Position numbers and translations under genes: made by a program
Shown: in pieces, positions 25,901-37,069 of the stretch
Position numbering within the stretch: the stretch's first letter is position 1
How the letters are laid out: the number at the start of each line of letters is the position of its first letter
Notes under the pieces: model-generated
What the model was told of the DNA's origin: nothing
Seen by the model: the letters and a program-made list of their open reading frames with translations, nothing else
Database searches by the model: none
Assembly (NCBI GenBank): GCA_025506515.1
Contig: CM046452.1
Coordinates: forward strand, 98,658,311-98,722,310
DNA length: 64,000 nucleotides
Reading direction: 5' to 3'
Origin: Flaveria trinervia
Lineage: Eukaryota > Streptophyta > Magnoliopsida > Asterales > Asteraceae

Positions 25901-28900
25901 TCTTGCCATCTGAAATAACAATTAATGATTATGGAAGCAACTTTGTCACTAGCAAAAGATTAATGAATATTTAGAGGTCAAAATAAGCACAAATGCGATC
26001 AAAAGGCAGTCTCGCTGTAACAACTTGGGTTGTTTATCTTCATAATCCATTAAATAGAGTAGTATTGTTCGAAAGACAGTTAACATGCATGAACTTGTGA
26101 TGTGATATTATTTTATGATCGCAGACAACCACTCTGATTATCTACAGTGTTGGGAAAACAAAAACTTCAATTAAAAAGGAAAACAATATAAAACCAACCA
26201 AACAATATTCGAGTATATATATTCAGATTATCAGCTGGGAGAAAATTGATTGAATTTCAATCTTTCACAAAAAAAATGCATTGCAGTCATACCTTCTCAA
26301 AAGACACATTTTCTCTCAGTGCCTTCAGTGTAGTGACCCCATAATTAACCAGGCCACCAACACATGTTGGATCAATCTCTGCCAATGCACGTAATGTCAA
26401 GGCTGACTCAGCACGTACCTAGCAAACATGTCACGTCAAAACTTCAAATAAGTACTTGAAATTGAAATAACCCAAACATAGAGAATAGATGTAGATTGTA
26501 AAATTGTTAGTCTTTACCAAAACACAAAAAAAATACAAAACAAGAGGGAAACAAAAGAAATGTTATTAGAGATTGGTTATAGGGTTTAAATTACAGAGCA
26601 CCATTAATTTATTTCCAATGAGACAAGTATAAGGCAGTATGTGTCTCACGGTCAACTGAAAAGATTTAACAAAAAAATAATATCATACAAGTGGTGAAGA
26701 ATTAGACAACGCTGCTACAGCTGTATCATCAAGAACCTCCTTGAATTCAAGCGGAACCTAAAGAAAAAAAAAGTGACTCATAGTCCAAAATGTAACCTCC
26801 AAAACTTCAAATGCATTTGGCAACTTTTGTCTCATGTCGTAATAAATTACATAAAACAGCCTCGGAATACACCTTACCTCTCCTAACGTTTTTAGGGCAT
26901 ATGATAAAGTGCGTAAAGCAGCAATTTTCATTGATGGACTTGCATCAGGGGACTGAAGCTGTAACAGAAAGTCCACACCAAGTCATTGAAGCTAAGTAAA
27001 TCAAGATCATAACATATAATAAGTAATCAGACACAAGTCATTTAGCATACCTGCTTCCCTAGATTAACTAAGAAGACCCTTTGTGTTGGTTCAGTCATTT
27101 GATCAATCACACCAACCCGTAGGATATAAACAACACATGCCTTCAAGAAAATATAAATCATAAATAGCAGGTTGAATCTTGTGACTGAAAGTGCTAAGAA
27201 TCAACTCTGTTAAATCCATAAAAATTAAAGAATAAAGTATCTAGCAGAATACAGGTTGCAACTACATAATGCCGTAGCTCTTTTGCTTCACGAACCTAGT
27301 GTTGACTCAAATTGCTTGATTATTCAATCCTACTACTTGTAAGAACTTTAATCTTTTAGGGGCAAGTATAGAATCTACATATTAGTAGGTAGAAAACTCA
27401 ACATATGTAAAATTCATTGCCTTTCAGTTTAGAATTAACCTGTTATTATAATCTAGAGATTTAGAAAAATGATTCAGCTGGACAGTATAAGTGCTTTAAG
27501 TACTAATCTAGAATTTAGTCTTGCTGATAACAGCCAGCAACTAGGTACTTACTTTTTATTTTTTATTTTTGTCATTTTTTGTTTCTCATTTGTTCCAAAT
27601 ATACTTCCAGTATTCTGTTCATCATGTCATCAAATTAAGAAAGCAATGTTAAGGCTACAAAGTGATAAGGAAATACCAATGATTGTGCATCTACAGAAGA
27701 ATCTGTGCGGAGCATATCCATAATATGCACAAGAAAATTTTGGAGCTCGCTATCCGGATGCATATACTTAAGACGAATGGCCTGTCATGTACTTTAAAGA
27801 GAACTTTAGAGCTCTATTCATAAACGAAAATATTCCATCACTTCAGAATATGTTTGTTCAAGCATTAATAGTGAATGAGCATGTAACAACAATTCACAAA
27901 TTCTATCACTTCAAAACCCGTAAATTGTTCAAGCCTTAATAGTGAGATGTGCATGAAACAGAAATTCATCAATGATAAGGATAAATGTTGCTGATAAAAT
28001 CATGAGAACTAGCAATAGACACAACATACCTGTAAGAAAAACACCCATGATAAAGTTAGACCAACCCGCAAATTCTTTGAACGTGGTCCACTTGCTGCAA
28101 AAATAGTATATTTATCAATATATAGCATATTTGCGAAAACCCAATGCAAAACTGTTCATACTTTTAGGGCCCTTTCACAAGTAAGTTATTTCTGTTCATT
28201 GAAGTTTTGGATTTCAGTTTATTTTTATTTCCATAAATGAATTCTTTCAAGCACGTTCCTAATCCATGAAATGCCATTACCTTTATTGAAAGGTGATGTA
28301 AGATGTCTTTGCAAACTCCCCTCAAGTTTTTTCGGATTAGATTGGCCTTTCCCCTTGGTTGCACCTAGAAGAATAAAAAAAATGTAAAATGGCTACGACA
28401 AAACAAAATGAAAAAAAAGAAGCGGTACACACAAACAAAGAAATGAACTTGAGATCCAAATGGTATACCTGTGCTTGAGGGTTCATTCCAAGAGCAAGCA
28501 AGGCTCCCAAAGCTTCTGCAAAGGCATCCCTAACCGATGATTCACGATCTTCAAGAGCCTTATAAGACGACATAATATAAGACAAGGATCTCCGAAAATA
28601 CATACTAGATGTGACAATTTAGACGCTTCTACGGCTAAATGCGTTATATGGGTCATATGTGTGCTCTAAAGGGTTAATCGGGTTAACCTATAAAACTTAG
28701 CTAAGAGTCAAACAAGTTAAAACTCAAAACACCCAAAGTGTATTCAGAATTCTATAAAAGCCCACGTATCTTTGTTTATTAAAATAAATAAGTTTCTTAA
28801 TGTATCTATATAGTTTTTGTAGTGATACTTAACACATTAACTATGTATAAAATTCAGTTAAAAAATATAAGAAAGTGTTTGTGCATACACCTACCTTTAT

Positions 28901-31183
28901 CAACCCATTCTGACACAGACTTGTTTCGACCCACTACCCAATCCGCCCATCTTACTACTCTACTACAGACTACAGAGAGTAACTACAAAGAGGGGCAAGA
29001 AAGTGATACCTTGACACAATGAGAGGCAGAATTTTCAAGCTCTCCAACCCCTAGACCGGGACCCCCAATATTAGCAAAAGCTTTTAAACATCTAGCAGCA
29101 GCTTTCCTAACAATAAATGATTTATCTCCAACACCCAGCTTCATAATTATTTTAAATGCTTCTGCATATGCAGGAAAAGAACCATTTCCTCCAGAACCTT
29201 CCAGAGCATTTCTAAGCATTTGCAACGCCTCTCGTCTCACAAAATCCTAGCATAAAGCGGTAACAAATTGGTGTGGGGGGAAATAATCATAAATCAGATC
29301 AAGAATATAGGTTGAATAGAAGCAGAGAAATGAAAGGTACAAATAGTTAAGTATGCATTTCTAAAGTATACAGTTCCTCCTACTTAAATTCCATGCCAAA
29401 ATATAACTTTAGTTTCCTTTTTGTGGTGTTCATATTAAGTATTATACTAACATGAGATGATAAGTCCATATTACCTTCTAAGTTCTAATGTCATCACTAC
29501 TATCTATACACATAATTTGAACTTTCCCTAAAACCCAAACAAGTAATCAAAGAGAACGAACAACTATTCATGACACATCATCAATAACAATTTGTTTGTT
29601 TATAAGAAGACATCAAGCTTAAGCACTTTGCAGCACCTGATGTAAAAGTACTCCAGAGAAATACTACAAAAGAAGGAATGAACTCCAATGTTACCTCTGA
29701 AAACTTCATCAATTTTGTTACATTACTTGTAGTAGCAAGCAAACCAGATGTGATTTTCCTGCCAAATAGTCGATAGAGCTCCCCCAAGCATTGTGCAGCA
29801 CCTGTATTCACAATGACACAACATCAAACAAGTTGAAAATGTTACTAAAGTCAAATACTAATTACATGATATCTCATTTATTATATAGGTAATGATCCTT
29901 TAATTACATGGCTAGCTATAATAAAATAGATAAAATTAGCATCAAATGCGGACTTGAAATTGAACTCAAACATTAAACAAAATTGACAAACCTGCTATTC
30001 GCAAAGGCTCGCTTTTCTTTCCATCAGAAAGAAACCCCTGTAAAGAGCTCACTCTTGAGTAGATTGAGATATTATCTCCCTTATAAATGATTTTACCCAT
30101 TGCAGCAGATGCCAGGTGACGTACAGGGCGCCTTGCTCCAAGAACAAGCAGAGAAAAGAGTGCATCCTCACATTTCCTTTGCCACAGAAGTACAGACTCC
30201 TAAAATATTTCAACTCAATTATTCAAATGTATTAGTCTTAAACTTTGACTACCTCGGTCCCTCCATTCTTAACTTAGAAGCCCATGTTTGACTAATGAGA
30301 TCCAAAAGCTACTTGTCAATTCAAGCTAATACCAGATTCAAAATTGATTAACCTTTAATTATTCTATATCCATGATCCTCTGTATCTTTTACATGACAGT
30401 ATCCCTTTTTAACCATGCAAGATTATGTCAACTTTAAGGTTATAGTAGTTTGTTCATCTCCCTAACTTCAAATGTGAATTATTATGCTCTAACAGGGTGA
30501 ATATCGCCTAAATCAACGTCAAAAATAAATAAATATGTCTTTAGCACATAAGATCAATGTGGTGACCCAATCCAACCGGCACTTACCAATCAAGTGATGG
30601 CATTACATATGCATACACATATCGTATTACTCTGGAATCTGGAAGTCATTCCAGTGTCAAACCCAAGGCCGCAATAAGATCTGTCATGTTGTCTTGTTCC
30701 ACTAATAGCTATGGGTTTCCATTTCACTTTTTACTAAACTAAGGTCACACATTTGCATCACAAATTTAGATATCAATCCATAAACTATGAACATTAAACT
30801 AGTTAACGAAGAAGCAACTATCAAATGAAACTACATACTCCAAAAAAAAACGTAAGAATAGCATTTAACTCTGTCAAATTTCTCATATCAATTTGCAATC
30901 ACTAGGTTTTACTTTTTAGAATCGTTAACGAACAAAATCAGCGTATCAGTATCGAAGCGAAACAAATCACACAATCACAAACAACCGTATAGAGTCATGG
31001 ATAGTTAGATACACAGACCTTGGGCTCTTCATCAATGGAGGATATGAGATCGGAGAGGAGATCGAAACAGAGGAGCGGATCAGGTAGCTTGTGAGATGCG
31101 GAAGCGACTATAGATTCCAATTGTGCGACTAACACTCCGAATCTCGACAGAGGAACGTTTTCTCTGACGTAATTCTTCGCCAT
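13990..31183 (-). CDS. SWEETIE: SWEETIE, giant HEAT-repeat protein (HEATR5 family), with expanded acidic repeat tail
   Basis: Large HEAT-repeat protein, related to animal HEATR5, that in Arabidopsis affects trehalose, sugar and starch balance and development. I assembled 48 exons, in transcript order: 31019-31183, 29992-30199, 29695-29801, 29010-29246, 28469-28558, 28281-28364, 28030-28094, 27677-27781, 27051-27140, 26878-26958, 26688-26757, 26293-26418, 25682-25785, 25465-25597, 25272-25378, 25081-25191, 24818-24982, 24605-24691, 24378-24471, 24030-24098, 23812-23934, 23660-23728, 23472-23576, 23257-23345, 22922-23077, 22689-22838, 22543-22592, 21918-22017, 21782-21838, 21304-21371, 20502-20595, 20102-20286, 19642-19786, 19481-19549, 19264-19320, 19097-19183, 18887-19015, 18574-18774, 18022-18477, 17838-17903, 17653-17750, 17445-17541, 17201-17336, 16786-17096, 15971-16102, 15743-15907, 15509-15634, 13990-15378. 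Phases agree throughout, giving about 2402 residues, except for three one-base breaks: a lost base at 28346-28347 and at 22984-22985 (+strand CC for CCC) and an extra A at 26699-26701. One donor is GC (exon ending at 25465). Recognition rests on the N-terminus (MAKNYVRENVPLSRFG), SSVRDAFAEALG, the DAWLGPWIPGR block, and the DDWDTFQSFPAS motif before the tail. The last exon encodes a Glu/Asp/Ser-rich tail of about 460 residues. Confidence 0.9.
14000..14690 (-). repeat. Coding tandem repeat (about 54 bp, 16-18 residues, about 13 units) in the SWEETIE last exon
   Basis: About thirteen head-to-tail units of the type ASDKDGNEEKGSSTHSN. Central units at about 14453-14506 and 14507-14560 look identical at DNA level, outer units have drifted, and some are 51 or 48 bp, all in frame. 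The predicted product is acidic and disordered. The antisense frame is also open through the array, which explains the long plus-strand frame (13926-14759) that is not a gene. Confidence 0.9.
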
Positions 31184-31481
31184 TGAAGAGATTCAAGTGC
31201 TGCTACTTCAGTAATGGTTTCACAGATGCAAGATGAACCATGAGAAAGAGACCCCCAACAAAGCAGGATGTATGGGGTGCAAGCGTTAATGAACAATGAA
31301 TCTCAAGGGCAAGAGGTTATCAGCCCTGAAGATTTCTGTCTGTTATAAATATAGTGAATCTCAGGGGCAAATATTATTATCTACCCTAGTATTTCTATCT
31401 CCTGTGATGACTGTAATTAATGGTTTTGTAAGTTTTGGTTACTTTTTCTGTGAAGCTAGGGTTCTTTTTATACTAGAAGAA

Positions 31482-31724
31482 AAGGAAGACGTTGCGGTAA
31501 ATCTTTTTTCGTATCTTTTGTGAAGATACGTATTTTGGTGAGATTATTAGTAGAATATATGATAATAATGACTTTTTGTTGTAAGATTTAAAACGTTGGT
31601 TTTACTTTTTCAGTGATCAAGAGTTTTTTAATTATAAAATGAAGGAAGACGTTGAGGTGAAATTTTAATGCTCTTTACAAAGATACGTATTTTGGTGAGA
31701 TTATTAATAGAATATATGATAATT
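31482..31724. repeat. Direct duplication upstream of SWEETIE
   Basis: Two copies about 158 bp apart share AAGGAAGACGTTG (31482, 31642) and then AGATACGTATTTTGGTGAGA continuing through ..TTATTA.TAGAATATATGATAAT (31524-31566, 31681-31723). Just upstream, about 31299-31420 shows another short diverged repeat around GAATCTCA.GGGCAA. Confidence 0.7.
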
Positions 31725-32842
31725 AGTTTTTGTAAACTCGTGTGTTACATTAATTAAATAAATAAAATATTAATATAATAAAATTTATTAATTATAAAAT
31801 AATATTTTAGTATATGATATAACTGAATTACGTATGATAAATGACTATAAATAATAAAACAATTATATCAATTTTTTAAAATTTTGTTTTTAATTTTTTT
31901 CCCAAAAAATTAAACATTTTGTTTTAAAACAAACCGTATAAAAATGTCATTTTTTAAAAAAATTTATTATAACTCTCAGATTTAATTATTTTTTATTTTA
32001 AAATTTTGACTTTTTAAAGATACCAATTTTAAAATATTCGTATTTATAAAAAAACTTTTATGCTTTAGAAAATTTTATATTTATAATAAATTTATAAATT
32101 TTAAAATATCATTAATAAATAGATATATTTATTAACTTATTAGATCTAAAAAGTGTTAAATAATATTATTAGTAATTAATATAATTACGTAATAAAAGAG
32201 AAAGACGGAAAAAATTTTGGTGATAATTATTATAGTGTTGTCACTTATCATCTTAATATACTCTTTTATTAAGGTATGAAGATAATGGCTTTCTATTTAT
32301 AAGATTTGAAACATTGCATTATAATTCTTAAAGTGTTATGTCATGAATCTAATAATATTGGTGAGAGATTGCACAAGTTGGTTTTTAATAAATCCATACT
32401 TAAACATACGAGAAATAAAAAATGACATAATAGTATGTTCAGGCTTTTATAAAATATTATATATTCAAATTCACAAAAATCAAATTTTGACCCAACTTAG
32501 TTTTGAATAAAATTTATGTCGAAATGTACGTAAAAAAATGTAGTAACTGTATATTCAAAACTTTATAAAAAATTATATACCAAAAATTATAAAATAAATA
32601 TTTATAACATTTTGACCCCTCTCTGTTTTGAATATAAATTACATGAACATGTAGATAAAAACTAATCACATCACAACGATACGTTTAAAGGTTCATAGAA
32701 TATTATAACTGAAAAGTTATCAAGAATAATTAAAGTAAAATGTGTCTACGTGATATAAACATCACAATGAAAAAAACGGGTGTCAAATTTTGCTTATTAC
32801 TATGTACATAATATTATAGAATCATTTTGTTTATTTTGATTC

Positions 32843-33064
32843 TTGTCATATAAATTTATCGTTTTAAATATATATTGCTATGATACAATAGTTGAATGGT
32901 TTTTAAGCTGGATAATACTGATTTGAGGGTGAATATTAATGTTTTTGTTAACATCATAAAATAAACATTGTATTTCTTAGTTTTTACAAAAAATCATTCA
33001 ACCAGATTTTGTCATATAAATTTATCGTTTTAAATATATATTGCTATGATACAATAGTTGAATG
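32843..33064. repeat. 56-bp perfect direct repeat, 166 bp apart
   Basis: The stretch 32843-32898 (TTGTCATATAAATTTATCG through TTGAATG) recurs base for base at 33009-33064. The AT-rich sequence between is not obviously duplicated. Nature unknown; may be the edge of a tandem array or a transposon remnant. Confidence 0.8.
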
Positions 33065-35895
33065 ACTTTTATATGAAACTGCAAGTAAAAGTCACCAAAC
33101 TAATTTTTGTATGTCAATTCATTACTTTTTATAAAATGCATGTAATTTTGAATTATCTTCAAATTATTACTTGTTATCCTTTAAATGTGTCAAAGTTTCA
33201 TACATGACTATATATAAATAATAAAATAATGATATCGATTTATTAAGAATTATGATAAAAAAATTATGTATATTTTAGATAAATTTAAGAACTGATAAAA
33301 AAACTGATGTTTTTTGTAAATTTTTTCAAGTTCATATTTTTAATATACCTATACGATGAGAACTTTATCCATAGTAGAAATAAGTTGTGTTGTTTTATGT
33401 GATATTTACTGTTAATTCGTCTTGTTATGGTTTTCTAATATAAACTAGCTTTTTTCCATATCACGCGATGCACGATTAGTTTTTTCATAGATAACTAATT
33501 CAAGTATAGGTACGTTGGCTCAAATTTTACAACTCATTGTGGATGCGAATATCGTTATAACGTAAAATAACATTGACATCACAAACGTCATGCCAAACAA
33601 TCGGATAGAATTTCATTCATCATCGCCACTTGTTCACGGGTTAGAAGTCAATGATCACTGCTACTTACATGGCACTGATCATATTTGAAGGCTCAACAAT
33701 CAAACTCGATGTGGCTGCAATCAAATACCACGGCAAAACACCGACGGCTAATGTCTTATTCGGCATCATCACCTCTTGGTTTTCATGAACCAATGCATTG
33801 TTACCCAAATCCATATTAGTGAAATAACTAACCCAAAATTATCATGTGCTACAACAGATCACGATCCCATAATTAAATAATCATCTAATTACACAACATG
33901 ATGGCCAAGAACTAACCAACCAAACAAACAAAAGCCAAAAACATGCAGGTCTAAAGGATGGATAATCAACAACAATGGCTCAAATTCAAGTAACCTTGAA
34001 CATCAAATACAACATCCAACCATAGCTTACAAACCAACATCTCACAATATGCAAACCATCGACAACAGGTCTCAGATGAACTGTTCTTCATCACCATTAG
34101 CAAACAACAGGCTCGCACATGTTACAATAGAGTCGACCAAACCAATGTTTAAATAGAGCTAAAGCTCAAAGTCATCGACTTGTGTAACAAAGTCTCAGGT
34201 AAGCGTCCACCAACCATCATTGACACCAAAAAAATATTAAAAAAACATCGGCATTCACCCAAAAAAACATATAAAAAACGCATGACCAGACCAAAACGGT
34301 GAAGGTAGCCGAACACGACATGAACATATAAAGGTTGTTCATGGCACCTGGTCAAAGCCAAAGGGGAGGCGACATGACCAAAGAAACACCACCATCACCA
34401 CTATCAGAAAGAAAATAAGATCTGAGATCTACGTACACTTCGCCATCACCACAATCAAGGGAAAATAATCAGATCTAAGATCAAGCTAACATCAAACCTT
34501 TGATAGGAGGCCGACATGCAACCTAACACTTCATACAATTTTTTACCCGAGTAAATACGTCAGCATAAACAATCACAGTTTACTTGCAAACTAGCTATCA
34601 AGTACTGCAAACAATATGATTTTTTGCATGTTATCCATTCATATGGAACCACACTTCCAGTTAATCCTTTTTCTTATCATACTTTGTTTAAATATCCATT
34701 TAGAATGAGTGAACTTTCTACTCTTGACCTTTGACTATAAAATTTGGTCCATAGTACATCCATGGATTTTCTACTAAAATTGTACCGGGACGGATAATTT
34801 ACCTAAAAACCCTCACAAGGGTGGTTGTTTTTTTATCTCGATCCAAACACGCAAAGCTTCGGAATTTTTTTTACTTATAGACTCGTCAAAACTTAAATAA
34901 CATTATTTTACATACAATTTGGTCAACATCTTGAAAACTTTAATGTAAAACCTCACATCTTTTAGCTGAAAATCCAAACCTAGATCTATGAACGTGAATA
35001 TGATGGAATCCGAACTATTATTTCGACCTCACGAATCCCTTGCTATTGATTATTCATTCGGACCCAACTTTTCTTTACAACATTACATGTGAGGAATACG
35101 TAGGTTTGAAGTTGTTTTCACCCTCTCCCTAACTTTCGGGAATGGAAGACGATAATGAGGGGAGGCTATTCCAAGTGAATGTTTGAAGCATGTCTTGTTT
35201 TCACCCTGTTTGTTAGGATGACAGGAGGAAAATTGTATTCGTTCGAAATGAATTGATTGAATATTATCCAAGTTAATATATTAAGGGGTATTGAATGATG
35301 AAACTTAAAAGTTTATTTTGAGATTCGTTGTATTATTAATATTCGCTAAAGTGGGCACTATCCGGTTAATTTCGACAATATAACAATTAAGATATTAATA
35401 GATTAAAGCAATATGTGTTAACAGTAAATGTCATGAATAAAATCAAACAACGGAGACTAAATCAAAACAAGCAAGTCAGTAAAGTCGAACCACAAAATCA
35501 AATAATGACGTAAGGATTAATTAAGCAAGCCAACCATGTTTAACTACCAAATCAAAGTATAAAGACTAAAAACTAAATAAACTTTATAAACTCTATTAAC
35601 CTCACGATGTTTAAACAATAAACATCAAATACTTTTATCAAGCATTACCTAACTTCTGTCAATCATGTTTTGGAACAAGCAATCGCCAATCCAATTAAGA
35701 TATTTGATTGTTTGGAAACGAGGGAGGAAATAAGCAAACGATTTTGCTAACCGTAACTCTAGAACAAGAAATAATGGATGATTGTTTTTTTATTACGTTT
35801 TTTTATATACAACATGTTAGGTTTAAAAGCAATCGAGTTAAGTTATTTGAGCTTAATAAATTAATAGTTAAACATGCATGATAAATAATCATTTA

Positions 35896-36212
35896 GGGGG
35901 CGTTTGATTTACAGAATTCATAGAAATTTACCGAGAATTGGAATTTGTATTGAAATTGTGTGATTTGTCAATCAAAATTGTGTTTTGGTGAAAAATGAGA
36001 GGAAATTTATTACCTCAAATTCCTTTGATCGTAAAAAATTAATATTCCTTCCACCTAGAGAAAGTTTAAATACTACAACCAAAGAAAGTTGGAGGTAAGA
36101 TATTCTATGTCATTGTTCACTTAGTCACAATTTTAATTGACAAATCACACAATTTCAATACTAATTCCAATTCACATGAATTCCTATAAATTCAGTGAAC
36201 CGAACGCTCTCT
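35896..36212. mobile_element. Foldback MITE, hAT-like ends
   Basis: About 317 bp that fold on themselves. The left arm (35896-35990, GGGGGCGTTTGATTTACAG...) and the reverse complement of the right arm (AGAGAGCGTTCGGTTCACTG..., ending at 36212) share about 95 bp, including a near-identical block GAATTGGAATT.GTATTGAAATTGTGTGATTTGTCAAT. The end sequence resembles hAT MITEs of plants. I could not define a clear 8-bp target duplication, so superfamily is tentative. It lies about 0.85 kb upstream of the CCT6 start. Confidence 0.7.
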
Positions 36213-37069
36213 TAGTGTGAGCTAAAATCATTCAAATTAGGTTGATGTTAAAATTCAATTGGGCCCGGGCTTAAAAAATCATAGAATTGGTGTTAAACAT
36301 ACCAAAAGTATGGATCCACAACCATGGAGCTGCTTTAGTACGGCTCAAAACGAGACGTTGATGTTATATCGGTCTAGCAACAAATAGATGACATTAATCA
36401 TCATTAAATTGATGTAAATAAAAACACCACACAAAGTAAACAATAAATAAATTCTAAAAGTTGATTTCAGGTGTCGAATTTTACGCAAAAAAGGACGAAA
36501 CAAGATGATCTCTAATACGGGTGTAGATTAGGAATAAATTAAAATGGATGCATCGTACGAGTAGATTAAGTGGGTGTTTGAGATTATTTATTTAAAACTT
36601 TTTTTAACTTTTAAAAACGAGATAAGTTAAAAAGAGATAAAAATATGTTTGGATGGAGATGAAGGTGTGAAAAGAAAAATGAGTTTTTAAAAAGTTAAAA
36701 ATTATTTTAAGACGTCAAAAAAAAGTGTAAATAAACATGGTTTAAAATGAATCTCCGAGCTTTTGTTAAAAATTAAAAAAAGCAATAAACATGACTTGTA
36801 ATACGACATCGTCTAACTCAAGAACCTAAACCAAACAAAAAAGCCCTAAACCAACATTCTTCTTCGTCTCCCATTTTCACTCCTGAAGAACTTCGCACTC
36901 TTCTCTCCCCTATCGATCACCTTCTTCATCATCACATCTGCAAGATCCACTTCACTCTTAACTAATCCAAGGTAACTTCTCGATCCGCTACATTTTTCAC
37001 TAAATCGGTTACACTCTTATGTTTCCCACTCAAATTTGTAGTTTTCTTACTAAAACATCAGGATCGAAG

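Larger units (their letters stand above)
31184..37069. other. 5.9 kb AT-rich spacer between divergent SWEETIE and CCT6
   Basis: Upstream flanks of both genes. Holds direct repeats (31482-31724, 32843-33064), a possible degenerate Helitron terminus near 33445, two related stretches around 34378-34480 (CACCATCACCA.. then AGATCT..AGATC), and a foldback MITE (35896-36212). The CCT6 leader begins at about 36840, and a small leader intron probably runs from about 36972 to 37061 (donor AAG|GTAACT, acceptor CATCAG). No other gene seen. Confidence 0.6.

Noticed and set aside
13990..31183. Calling SWEETIE a pseudogene because of three frame breaks
   Set aside because: 45 of 48 exons keep phase and conserved sequence. 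The breaks are one base each, and the same kind of break is seen in neighbouring essential genes.
34149..34361. 70-residue minus-strand frame
   Set aside because: No domain, not flanked by splice or promoter signals, and inside a repeat-like region.
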